Positions 1-4,895 of a DNA stretch of 12,719 nt are shown here, one piece after another (positions within the stretch are counted from its first letter, which is position 1; each line of letters begins with the position of its first letter). The position numbers and the translations under genes were made by a program. This DNA is from UBA3305 sp002373555 (GTDB lineage: Bacteria > Bacillota > Clostridia > Lachnospirales > Lachnospiraceae). The stretch lies in contig CAMOER010000055.1 of NCBI GenBank assembly GCA_946612455.1, forward strand, positions 1-12,719. The letters run 5' to 3'. Below the pieces are notes generated by a model. That model was not told where the DNA came from and did not search any database. It was given only the letters and a program-made list of their open reading frames with translations.

Positions 1-35
1 CGGTTGGTCATCATCTTCGAAAGGAGGTGATGCGT

Positions 36-125
36 ATGCCTATTACCATAACGATCCATTTGTTCGGTTATACCTTGACACTTAGGATCATCGGGAAAAG
101 CAACAACCGCCACTCTGGCAAGTGA
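36..125 (+). CDS. 29-aa hydrophobic/basic peptide, type I toxin candidate (copy 1)
   Basis: Small ORF of 29 residues starting MPITITIHLFGYTLTLRI, then a Lys/Asn/Arg/His/Ser-rich tail ending HSGK. A perfect anti-SD match, AAAGGAGGTGAT (20-31), lies at ideal spacing from ATG 36; an in-frame ATG at 30 overlaps the SD and is less likely. The front half alternates hydrophobic and Thr residues, suggesting a short membrane-active strand or helix; the tail is basic. Hydrophobic front plus charged tail is usual for type I toxins, but I do not recognise the family. The second copy at 320-409 keeps the same length, with five residue changes (LF/VL, I/A, G/A), which supports real coding. Function as a toxin is inference from the antisense arrangement. 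Confidence 0.7.
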   Translation: MPITITIHLFGYTLTLRIIGKSNNRHSGK

Positions 126-184
126 CGGTTGTTAATAAAACAATCAATCTGCTGAGGCCAACCGCTTGTCGCAGTGTCCCTCTA
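96..184 (-). ncRNA. Predicted antisense RNA (antitoxin candidate), copy 1
   Basis: Predicted transcript of roughly 90 nt on the - strand. It would start about 7 nt after the TATAAT at 196-191 and end at a hairpin whose stem is formed by 133-121 and 114-102 (13 bp in RNA counting one G-U pair, 6-nt loop), followed by GCTTTT (101-96). It overlaps the last third of the peptide ORF and its 3' UTR, so it would pair with the peptide mRNA. The ends are predicted, not measured. Confidence 0.6.
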
Positions 185-190
185 CAAAAC

Positions 191-219
191 ATTATAAATT
201 TGGTTCATAGGGCTGTCAA
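191..219 (-). promoter_or_regulatory. Consensus sigma-A promoter for antisense RNA, copy 1
   Basis: Read on the - strand: TTGACA (219-214), 17-bp spacer (213-197), TATAAT (196-191), a perfect match to the vegetative promoter consensus. It points back into the small ORF at 36-125. The same arrangement recurs in copy 2 although the 17-bp spacer sequences are largely different. Confidence 0.8.
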
Positions 220-319
220 GTGTGGTTAAAGATCATTTCTGACGGTTCATGGACAGAGGGACACGCAAAAACAAGCGCGGCAGGCGGTTGGTCATCATCT
301 TCGAAAGGAGGTGATGCGT

Positions 320-409
320 ATGCCTATTACCATAACGATTCATGTGCTTGGTTATACCTTGACACTTAGGATCGCCGGGAAAAGCAACAACCGCCACTCG
401 GCCAAGTGA
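320..409 (+). CDS. 29-aa hydrophobic/basic peptide, type I toxin candidate (copy 2)
   Basis: Second copy of the 29-residue peptide, starting MPITITIHVLGYTLTLRI and ending HSAK. AAAGGAGGTGAT (304-315) precedes ATG 320 at good spacing; ATG 314 is in frame but overlaps the SD. Differences from copy 1 are conservative hydrophobic or small-residue changes, while the TITI-H-x-x-GYTLTLRI and GKSNNRHS parts are identical. No convincing sense promoter is visible in 200-300, so transcription may start in the preceding copy or from a weak promoter. Alternatives are a leader or signalling peptide; toxicity is not shown by sequence. Confidence 0.7.
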   Translation: MPITITIHVLGYTLTLRIAGKSNNRHSAK

Positions 410-483
410 CGGTTGTGCTGGTAATAAAACCACATAATCTGAATCTCTTCCGAGGCCAACCGCTTGTCGCGGTGTCCCTCTTC
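380..483 (-). ncRNA. Predicted antisense RNA (antitoxin candidate), copy 2
   Basis: Predicted - strand transcript of about 100 nt from just downstream of the TATAAT at 495-490 to a hairpin formed by 416-405 and 398-387, followed by TGCTTTT (386-380). It covers the right inverted arm, the peptide 3' UTR and the last ten codons of the ORF, so it would form a long duplex with the peptide mRNA. This 3'-overlapping layout is like Bacillus txpA/RatA and bsrG/SR4 pairs. Confidence 0.6.
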
Positions 484-489
484 AACACA

Positions 490-518
490 ATTATAAATAC
501 AGTAACGACACCTGTCAA
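490..518 (-). promoter_or_regulatory. Consensus sigma-A promoter for antisense RNA, copy 2
   Basis: Read on the - strand: TTGACA (518-513), 17-bp spacer (512-496), TATAAT (495-490). Perfect hexamers and ideal spacing, identical in geometry to 191-219. It lies 30 bp upstream of the recombinase start and fires away from that gene. Confidence 0.8.
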
Positions 519-549
519 GAAAGCACTATCATTTTACAGGAGTTCAAAA

Positions 550-2130
550 ATGGCTGTTTATAAGTGGGAACCCAAACCTGCCATTCATGATGGCGAAAAT
601 GATACACCGGGCGACGGCCGGCTGCGTGTCGCTGCCTATTGCCGTGTATCTACGGATGACCAGGAATCTTCGTTCATTGTTCAGCAGCAGCATTTCGAAG
701 ATCTTCTTGAAAAGCACAAGGACGAGTGGGTGAATGCCGGGATCTACGCAGATGAAGGGATCTCCGGCACAGGCATGCGCAAAAGAAAGGCTTTCCTTCG
801 GCTGCTGCGTGACTGCGATGCCGGAAAGATCGACATGGTCATTACAAAATCTATCAGCCGGTTCGCGCGGAATACGGTCGATCTGCTGAATACTTCCAGA
901 AGACTGTCGAAAAACGGAATCAATATTTATTTTGAGAAGGAGGGCATGGATACCAGTGACCCGGCGAATGAGATGATCATTGCTTTCTGGGCCAGTTTTG
1001 CACAGGCAGAGTCGATCTCAATTGCAAAGAATGTTGTCGCAGCGCTTCGCGTGCGCATGGAAAGAGGAGAGGGGCGGATCACAAACTGGTGCTCATTGGG
1101 TTATCGGACAACAACTGAAAAGAAACTGGAGATAATACCGGAAGAGGCAGTCATCGTACGGCGAATCTACCGTATGTATCTGGAGGGATTGTCTTTTCAG
1201 AAGATTGCGGATCGTTTGACAGAGGAAGGAATCCCGACGCCCAGGAACTGTGCAGTCTGGTATGGAACAACAATCGAGAACATGCTGGAGAACGAAAAAT
1301 ATATCGGTGATTTTCTGTTTCAGAAAACCTACACGATCGACACACTGACACATGCGGTCGGCATAAACAATGGGGAAGTCCCGCAGTTTTACAGTGCGGA
1401 ACATCATGATCCGATCATCCCGCGGGAGATCTTTTACCGGGTGCAGGGGGAACGGCTCTGGCGTTCGGCAAGACGCGGAAAGTATTATCTCAGCAAGGAT
1501 CTGTATTCGCGAAGGATCATTTGCGGGTTATGCGGACGGCGGCTGAAGAAGGTGAGATTTCCGAACGGAAAGACCGAATGGAGATGCAAGAGACGCGCTT
1601 CGGACCGGAAGACGGACTGGAAGGAAAATGAAGGGATCTGCTCCTGCCGAAATGTATCCGCGGAAATGATCCGGGGAGCAGTTTTTCGGGCAGTGAAAAT
1701 GATTCCGGATTCCATGCATGATATCAATATTCTGCTCGCCGGTGAGCCGCCGGCAGAAATCGTGGAGATTCGCAAAATGATCGATTCGATTGAAAACGCC
1801 GAGGCGAACCGGGAGAAGTACGCAGAGCGGATTGCACTCTATGGCGAGAAGGCAGAATATGAATGGACGATGCTGCATTTGCGCAATCTACGCGAACTGG
1901 GACTGCGAATGAGAGGAGAAGGAGAACGGGTAACGGATGCGGGAGAAATGTGCAGTGATCCGGAAGAATTCTACAGAGTGACAGATGATATGGAGGAGTC
2001 TGCGTTTTCCGATGATAACAGCATCCCGGAGAACCTGCTGCGCCGGATCTTTGACCGAGTGATCGTATATCAGGATTCGATGGATGTGCTGTTCCTGGGC
2101 GGGATCGTAATGGAGGTTTCGGATGGATAA
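550..2130 (+). CDS. Large serine recombinase (site-specific integrase)
   Basis: A 526-residue recombinase that would cut and rejoin DNA at attachment sites through a Ser-DNA bond. N-terminal resolvase domain: RVAAYCRVST with nucleophile Ser34, and the active-site Arg motif SISRFARN (Arg103, Arg107). The central 'recombinase' domain (about 183-300) contains LGYR and the AVIVRRIYRMYLEG helix and IADRL. A zinc ribbon follows, IICGLCGRRL (C325, C328), with WRC (C346) and ICSC (C364/C366) as further ligands. The C-terminal part (about 400-526) is charged and likely helical; size fits phage/ICE-type recombinases. Start chosen at ATG 550, with AGGAG (539-543) ahead and homology beginning soon after; the open frame up to 406 runs through the repeat module and is not credible. 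No recombination directionality factor or att site could be identified. Confidence 0.93.
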   Translation: MAVYKWEPKPAIHDGENDTPGDGRLRVAAYCRVSTDDQESSFIVQQQHFEDLLEKHKDEWVNAGIYADEGISGTGMRKRKAFLRLLRDCDAGKIDMVITKSISRFARNTVDLLNTSRRLSKNGINIYFEKEGMDTSDPANEMIIAFWASFAQAESISIAKNVVAALRVRMERGEGRITNWCSLGYRTTTEKKLEIIPEEAVIVRRIYRMYLEGLSFQKIADRLTEEGIPTPRNCAVWYGTTIENMLENEKYIGDFLFQKTYTIDTLTHAVGINNGEVPQFYSAEHHDPIIPREIFYRVQGERLWRSARRGKYYLSKDLYSRRIICGLCGRRLKKVRFPNGKTEWRCKRRASDRKTDWKENEGICSCRNVSAEMIRGAVFRAVKMIPDSMHDINILLAGEPPAEIVEIRKMIDSIENAEANREKYAERIALYGEKAEYEWTMLHLRNLRELGLRMRGEGERVTDAGEMCSDPEEFYRVTDDMEESAFSDDNSIPENLLRRIFDRVIVYQDSMDVLFLGGIVMEVSDG

Positions 2131-2178
2131 GCGGTTTGAACAACGCGGACTGAAACAGAAAATACGAACAAGATATAG

Positions 2179-2208
2179 TTGACTTTGCCGTACGGCTAAT
2201 ACTATAAT
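2179..2208 (+). promoter_or_regulatory. hipBA promoter with operator in the spacer
   Basis: TTGACT (2179-2184), 18-bp spacer, TATAAT (2203-2208). The spacer contains the perfect palindrome GCCGTACGGC (2187-2196), so a bound repressor would block RNA polymerase directly. It fits autorepression by the HipB-type protein encoded downstream. Confidence 0.75.
2187..2196. promoter_or_regulatory. Operator O1 (GCCGTACGGC)
   Basis: Perfect 10-bp palindrome between -35 and -10, followed by TAA. First of three similar sites upstream of the antitoxin gene; probable HipB binding site. Confidence 0.65.
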
Positions 2209-2225
2209 GAATTCGGAATTAATGA

Positions 2226-2235
2226 GCCGTACGGC
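2226..2235. promoter_or_regulatory. Operator O2 (GCCGTACGGC)
   Basis: Second perfect copy of the palindrome, centred 39 bp after O1 and just past the expected transcription start. It also keeps the flanking CTAA of O1. Confidence 0.65.
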
Positions 2236-2264
2236 TAAAAACAAATCTTAGTCTCTGTAATTAC

Positions 2265-2272
2265 GCCGTACG
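2265..2272. promoter_or_regulatory. Operator O3 (GCCGTACG, degenerate)
   Basis: Third copy of the operator core, with the last two bases of the palindrome changed. It is centred 38 bp after O2, so the three sites are nearly evenly spaced, as expected for cooperative HipB/HipA-HipB binding. Confidence 0.5.
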
Positions 2273-2290
2273 AACAAGAGCTTGACGGTT

Positions 2291-2319
2291 GGCAGATGAA
2301 AAACGACTGATTATCTGCC
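2291..2319 (+). promoter_or_regulatory. Leader hairpin upstream of hipB
   Basis: GGCAGAT (2291-2297) can pair with ATCTGCC (2313-2319) over a 15-nt loop in the leader between the operators and the hipB start. No U-run follows, so it is not an intrinsic terminator. Function is unknown; it could affect mRNA stability or be chance. Confidence 0.3.
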
Positions 2320-2353
2320 CGTTCATACAAAAAACAGATTTGCAGAAGGGAGC

Positions 2354-2578
2354 GTGGATACGTTGATCGTCACAAGCCCGCAGGAGTTGGGTCGGGAAAT
2401 CAGAAGACGCAGGAAGGAACTGCAGTATACACAGGCTTTCCTGTCGGAATTCTCCGGGCTCAGCGTCAGCTTCATTTCGGATATCGAACGTGGAAAAACG
2501 ACCGCCGAGATTGGAAAGATCCTGCATCTGGTGAATCTGCTCGGTATGGATCTCGAGATTTGTGTCAGGGGTAGATAA
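2354..2578 (+). CDS. hipB: HipB-like antitoxin, Xre-family repressor
   Basis: A 74-residue protein made almost entirely of a helix-turn-helix domain: ELGREIRRRRKELQYTQAFL, then SGLSVSFISDIERGKTTAEI (recognition-helix region) and a final helix KILHLVNLLGMDLEI. In HipBA systems HipB neutralises the HipA kinase and represses the operon, and the palindromes upstream fit this. The start is uncertain: GTG 2354 lies only a few bases after AAGGG, while TTG 2363 (fourth codon) has better spacing to GGGAG; either leaves the domain intact. It ends one base before the hipA ATG at 2580, so the two are translationally coupled. Confidence 0.85.
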   Translation: MDTLIVTSPQELGREIRRRRKELQYTQAFLSEFSGLSVSFISDIERGKTTAEIGKILHLVNLLGMDLEICVRGR

Positions 2579-2579
2579 T

Positions 2580-3869
2580 ATGAAGCGGTTAAATGTATTG
2601 ATCGAGATGGACGGCGTTCAGCAGCATGCCGGTTCAATCGATGTGAATGATTTCGGGGATGGTCGATTCCAGTATAATGATACCTGGCTGGATAGAGAAG
2701 GTGCGGCAGCCATTTCCTGCAACCTTCCGCTCCAAAAAGAGCCATTTTCCGAGACGGATACCAGGATCTTTTTCGAAGGACTGCTTCCGGAGGGCTTCAC
2801 CAGACGGTCGGTCGCAGGCTGGATTCATACGGACTCGGACGATTATCTGGGGATTCTCGCCTGTCTCGGGTCAGAGTGCCTGGGTGCCGTAAAGATCTGC
2901 GAAGAGGGAACGGATGACCGCAATGAATCCGGCTACGAACCCATGTCTTTGGAGCAGATCCGCGCACTCGCCAGGGAAGGCGCCTCTAAATCAGCGGAAC
3001 TTGTGACAAAAGCACATCTTTCTCTGGCAGGGGCTTCCGGTAAAGTCGGTCTTTATCTGAATAAAACAGACGGCAAATGGTATCTCCCGCATGGGGACGC
3101 TCCAAGCACGCATATCGTAAAACAGAGTCATGTTCGTCTCGGCGGGATCGTGACGAATGAACAGCTGACCATGAAGACGGCCGGCCTGTGCGGACTGGCT
3201 GCCCCGGACAGCTTTATTGTCAACGTGGGAGAATCCCGGGACGAGGATGTCCTTCTGGCGACGGAACGGTTTGACCGTCTGTTCACCGGGGACGGTTTAT
3301 CTCTGCATGGCATGGAGGTGCCAAAGCGGCTCCATCAGGAGGATTTCGCACAGGCACTTGGTATTCCGCCTTCCATGAAATATGAGACGGTGGACAGGAA
3401 CTATCTGGGGAGGATGTTTTCACTGCTTCGGAGGATATCCGCTGATCCGGTGCGTGATCAGCTGGCGCTTTGGGATATCCTGGTGTTCGATTTTCTGACA
3501 GGCAATACGGATAATCATCTGAAAAATGTTTCAATTCTATACGCGCCGGACATGAAAGGCATTCGGCTGGCACCGGCGTATGATATCGTCAGCACCTGCG
3601 TCTATGATGCCAGTACCAGGGATCTGGCGATCAGAATCGGAAGCGGGCATTCGCTCGACGATACGGACAGGAACGCCTTCTGTGAAGCAGCCGATCAGGC
3701 GGGCATCGGACAGTCGATCGCGATGCGGCGACTGGATGCTGCCGCAGACAGATTTGAGGCAGCGCTGCGGGAGAGTGGAAAATTGCTGGCGGAACAGGGG
3801 TTTCCGGGAACAGAAGAATTTGTGGAGAAAATCCTTTCCCGCGGCGGATACCGGAGACTGCTGCAGTAG
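2580..3869 (+). CDS. hipA: HipA-like serine/threonine kinase toxin
   Basis: A 429-residue HipA-family kinase, close to the 440 residues of E. coli HipA. In E. coli HipA phosphorylates glutamyl-tRNA synthetase, starving cells of charged tRNA and causing persistence; the target here is inferred. The N-terminal coupling domain (about 1-105) includes FFEGLLPEGFTR. The kinase core holds LSLAGASGK (Ser148, matching the autophosphorylated Ser of the P-loop), HIVKQ (Lys181, ATP binding), GNTDNHLKN (catalytic Asp311, Asn316) and APAYDIVST (Asp335, metal binding), so all expected catalytic residues are present. Start chosen at ATG 2580 with AGGGG at 2567-2571; a GTG at 2562 overlapping hipB is possible but worse. 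Forms a two-gene operon with hipB; no separate HipS-type gene is seen. Confidence 0.92.
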   Translation: MKRLNVLIEMDGVQQHAGSIDVNDFGDGRFQYNDTWLDREGAAAISCNLPLQKEPFSETDTRIFFEGLLPEGFTRRSVAGWIHTDSDDYLGILACLGSECLGAVKICEEGTDDRNESGYEPMSLEQIRALAREGASKSAELVTKAHLSLAGASGKVGLYLNKTDGKWYLPHGDAPSTHIVKQSHVRLGGIVTNEQLTMKTAGLCGLAAPDSFIVNVGESRDEDVLLATERFDRLFTGDGLSLHGMEVPKRLHQEDFAQALGIPPSMKYETVDRNYLGRMFSLLRRISADPVRDQLALWDILVFDFLTGNTDNHLKNVSILYAPDMKGIRLAPAYDIVSTCVYDASTRDLAIRIGSGHSLDDTDRNAFCEAADQAGIGQSIAMRRLDAAADRFEAALRESGKLLAEQGFPGTEEFVEKILSRGGYRRLLQ

Positions 3870-3932
3870 TTCGAAAGTCCGGGGCTGTGTCTGATATGAA
3901 ATGTTTTATGACTTGGAAAAAGTGTGTGTGAA

Positions 3933-3962
3933 ATGATTGTTTTGATTGCAGCAGTGCACTGA
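3933..3962 (+). pseudogene. Possible orphaned N-terminus of the PrsW-like gene
   Basis: ATG 3933 opens a 9-residue frame MIVLIAAVH ending at TGA 3960-3962. This looks like the hydrophobic beginning of a PrsW-type first membrane segment, which is otherwise missing from the gene starting at 3980 in another frame. No clear ribosome binding site precedes it. Interpretation as a remnant is inference. Confidence 0.3.
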
Positions 3963-3979
3963 AACGGGGAATCCTATGT

Positions 3980-4564
3980 GTGTTTCCGGTTCTTTTGCTG
4001 TCTGCAGTTCTTCAGATCATCATCCGGCTGACCGGTGTGAAAGACACAAATCTGCTTCTCTACGAGGCGCTGCACAATTTTCTTGTTCTGGCCCTCTCCG
4101 AGGAGACCGTGAAATATCTGATGTTCCGGCGCACTCTGAAGAAGACGGATTACCGGGTTTCCTGGCTGGATGTCACGGCTCTCATGACGATCGTAGGAAT
4201 TGGCTTTGATCTCCTCGAAAGCCTTGTGTATGCTGTCGGGGCCAGTGTTCCTGTAATTCTGGTCCGGGGAATCTGTGTTCCGCATGCCGGATACGGTTTT
4301 CTCGTGGGATATTGTTATGGGAAAGGCGTAAAAAATGGGAATCCGGCAGCCAAATGGATTGGCTTTACGCTTGCATGGCTGATCCATGGCCTATATGATT
4401 TTTCTCTGAGTGATGCGTTTGCTGCAGTCAATGACAATCTGGTAATTATTCCGCTGGTACTGGCAATTCTGGATATCGTGCTGGTATTCGTACTGGTCAG
4501 ATTTGCACGGAAGGCAAAGACGCAGGAAATATATACGGAGCCTTTATTGACAGAAGAATACTGA
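3980..4564 (+). CDS. PrsW-like intramembrane metalloprotease, probably N-terminally truncated
   Basis: About 194 residues, multi-pass membrane protein. The protease signature is present: SEETVKY (EExxK type, about residues 40-46), a second acidic motif GFDLLESLVY (about 75-84), a HAGYGFLVGY segment and WLIHGLYDF, where the His residues would bind zinc with the Glu residues. PrsW enzymes cut membrane proteins such as anti-sigma factors. Family members normally begin with another membrane helix and a charged loop (often KDKxExEP) before the segment equivalent to FPVLLLSAVLQIIIRLTG; these are absent. The start is GTG 3980 with GGGGA at 3966-3970; no in-frame ATG lies between it and the stop at 3929. 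The C-terminus (last helix, then RKAKTQEIYTEPLLTEEY) looks intact. It may be inactive; the substrate is unknown. Confidence 0.6.
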   Translation: MFPVLLLSAVLQIIIRLTGVKDTNLLLYEALHNFLVLALSEETVKYLMFRRTLKKTDYRVSWLDVTALMTIVGIGFDLLESLVYAVGASVPVILVRGICVPHAGYGFLVGYCYGKGVKNGNPAAKWIGFTLAWLIHGLYDFSLSDAFAAVNDNLVIIPLVLAILDIVLVFVLVRFARKAKTQEIYTEPLLTEEY

Positions 4565-4572
4565 TCTTTCCG

Positions 4573-4601
4573 AAAAAGAAGCTTTCCGGCTTCTTTTTTT
4601 T
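4573..4601 (+). terminator. Rho-independent terminator after the PrsW-like gene
   Basis: Stem AAAAAGAAGC (4573-4582) with GCTTCTTTTT (4589-4598), loop TTTCCG, followed by further T to 4601. A run of A before the stem could make it work in both directions. Confidence 0.8.
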
Positions 4602-4613
4602 GCATCGGAAATG

Positions 4614-4622
4614 TGTTATAAT
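4614..4622 (+). promoter_or_regulatory. Extended -10 promoter candidate
   Basis: TGTTATAAT gives a perfect TATAAT (4617-4622) with an upstream TG extension. No good -35 is found at the proper distance (the terminator T-run lies there), so an extended -10 promoter is the only reading. It points to the tandem repeat and dyad that follow. Confidence 0.35.
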
Positions 4623-4627
4623 CCGAA

Positions 4628-4649
4628 TTTGTTGGACATTTGTTGGACA
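4628..4649. repeat. 11-bp tandem direct repeat (TTTGTTGGACA x2)
   Basis: Two perfect adjacent copies at 4628-4638 and 4639-4649, spaced one helical turn, immediately after the extended -10. Each carries an imperfect dyad TGT-TGG-ACA. Likely a protein binding site or part of a small transcript; no gene overlaps it. Confidence 0.5.
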
Positions 4650-4653
4650 ATCT

Positions 4654-4668
4654 ATGTTAGTGTAACAT
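4654..4668. promoter_or_regulatory. Palindromic operator-like dyad (ATGTTA-GTG-TAACAT)
   Basis: Perfect 6-bp inverted repeat around GTG. It lies between the tandem repeat and a small terminator in the intergenic stretch 4565-4895 that holds no convincing gene. It may bind a dimeric repressor, or form a weak RNA hairpin. Confidence 0.35.
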
Positions 4669-4684
4669 CAAAGGATTGGCTGCT

Positions 4685-4703
4685 GCGGGGGTGCCCGCTT
4701 TTT
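4685..4703 (+). terminator. Short intrinsic terminator candidate
   Basis: GCGGG (4685-4689), loop GGTG, CCCGC (4694-4698), then TTTTT (4699-4703). A short but GC-only stem with a U-run. It would end a roughly 75-nt transcript begun near 4629. Confidence 0.45.
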
Positions 4704-4793
4704 GAGGTACTTTAAATAATAAAGAATCAGTCATCCTGATTTCAAAAAATAAGGACAGAAACAGTCTCTGCAATTTGAAAAACTTTTCCGTTA

Positions 4794-4835
4794 TTGACGT
4801 TTGGTTTGACGCTGTTTGCTTTATGATGGTGTTAC
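4794..4835 (+). promoter_or_regulatory. Possible promoter region of the fibre operon (weak)
   Basis: Two TTGACG hexamers (4794-4799 and 4806-4811) precede TATGAT (4822-4827) and TGTTAC (4830-4835). TTGACG 4806 to TGTTAC 4830 has an 18-bp spacer; the other pairings have poor spacing. This is the best promoter-like sequence ahead of the sortase gene but it is not convincing. The rest of 4704-4895 shows nothing else I can support. Confidence 0.3.
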
Positions 4836-4895
4836 GAACAGAGAGTGTGTCCATAGATCATGTTTTGCTTCGGCTGAAACGAGGGAGTGCCATGC

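Larger units (their letters stand above)
1..219. repeat. Tandem module copy 1 (5' end cut by window)
   Basis: First copy of a duplicated module. Position x here aligns with x+284 in the second copy through the small ORF; small indels follow it. It contains a ribosome binding site, a tiny ORF, an inverted repeat at the ORF end, a segment reading CCAACCGCTTGTCGC and a GTGTCCCTCT end (about 158-183), then an outward-flanking promoter on the - strand. The left arm is cut off by the window edge; only its last bases (CGGTTGG, 1-7) remain. Protein-coding, structural and promoter elements are shared by both copies, while linker sequence has diverged. Confidence 0.85.
255..518. repeat. Tandem module copy 2 with long inverted arms
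   Basis: Second, complete copy of the module. The left arm (255-294) contains AGAGGGACAC, ACAAGCG and GCGGTTGG; the right arm (452-482) contains CCAACCGC, CTTGT and GTGTCCCTCT, so the arms are imperfect inverted repeats enclosing the peptide gene. In a sense transcript covering both arms, the 5' leader could pair with the 3' UTR. The arms resemble the ends of a small palindromic element, but no transposase is present, and the conserved SD, ORF and antisense promoter argue for a functional module rather than a simple MITE. Confidence 0.8.

Noticed and set aside
233..433. 66-aa ORF on the - strand over module copy 2
   Set aside because: Mirror of the conserved small ORF and its SD; it has no ribosome binding site, and its start lies inside the predicted antisense RNA hairpin.
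255..482. Simple MITE or insertion sequence
   Set aside because: Inverted arms exist, but the copies are spaced tandemly without target-site duplications I can see, and SD, ORF and antisense promoter are conserved.
406..549. Upstream extension of the recombinase frame to ATG 406
   Set aside because: The 48 extra residues run through the repeat module and antisense promoter, have no SD, and precede the normal resolvase start; ATG 550 has AGGAG.
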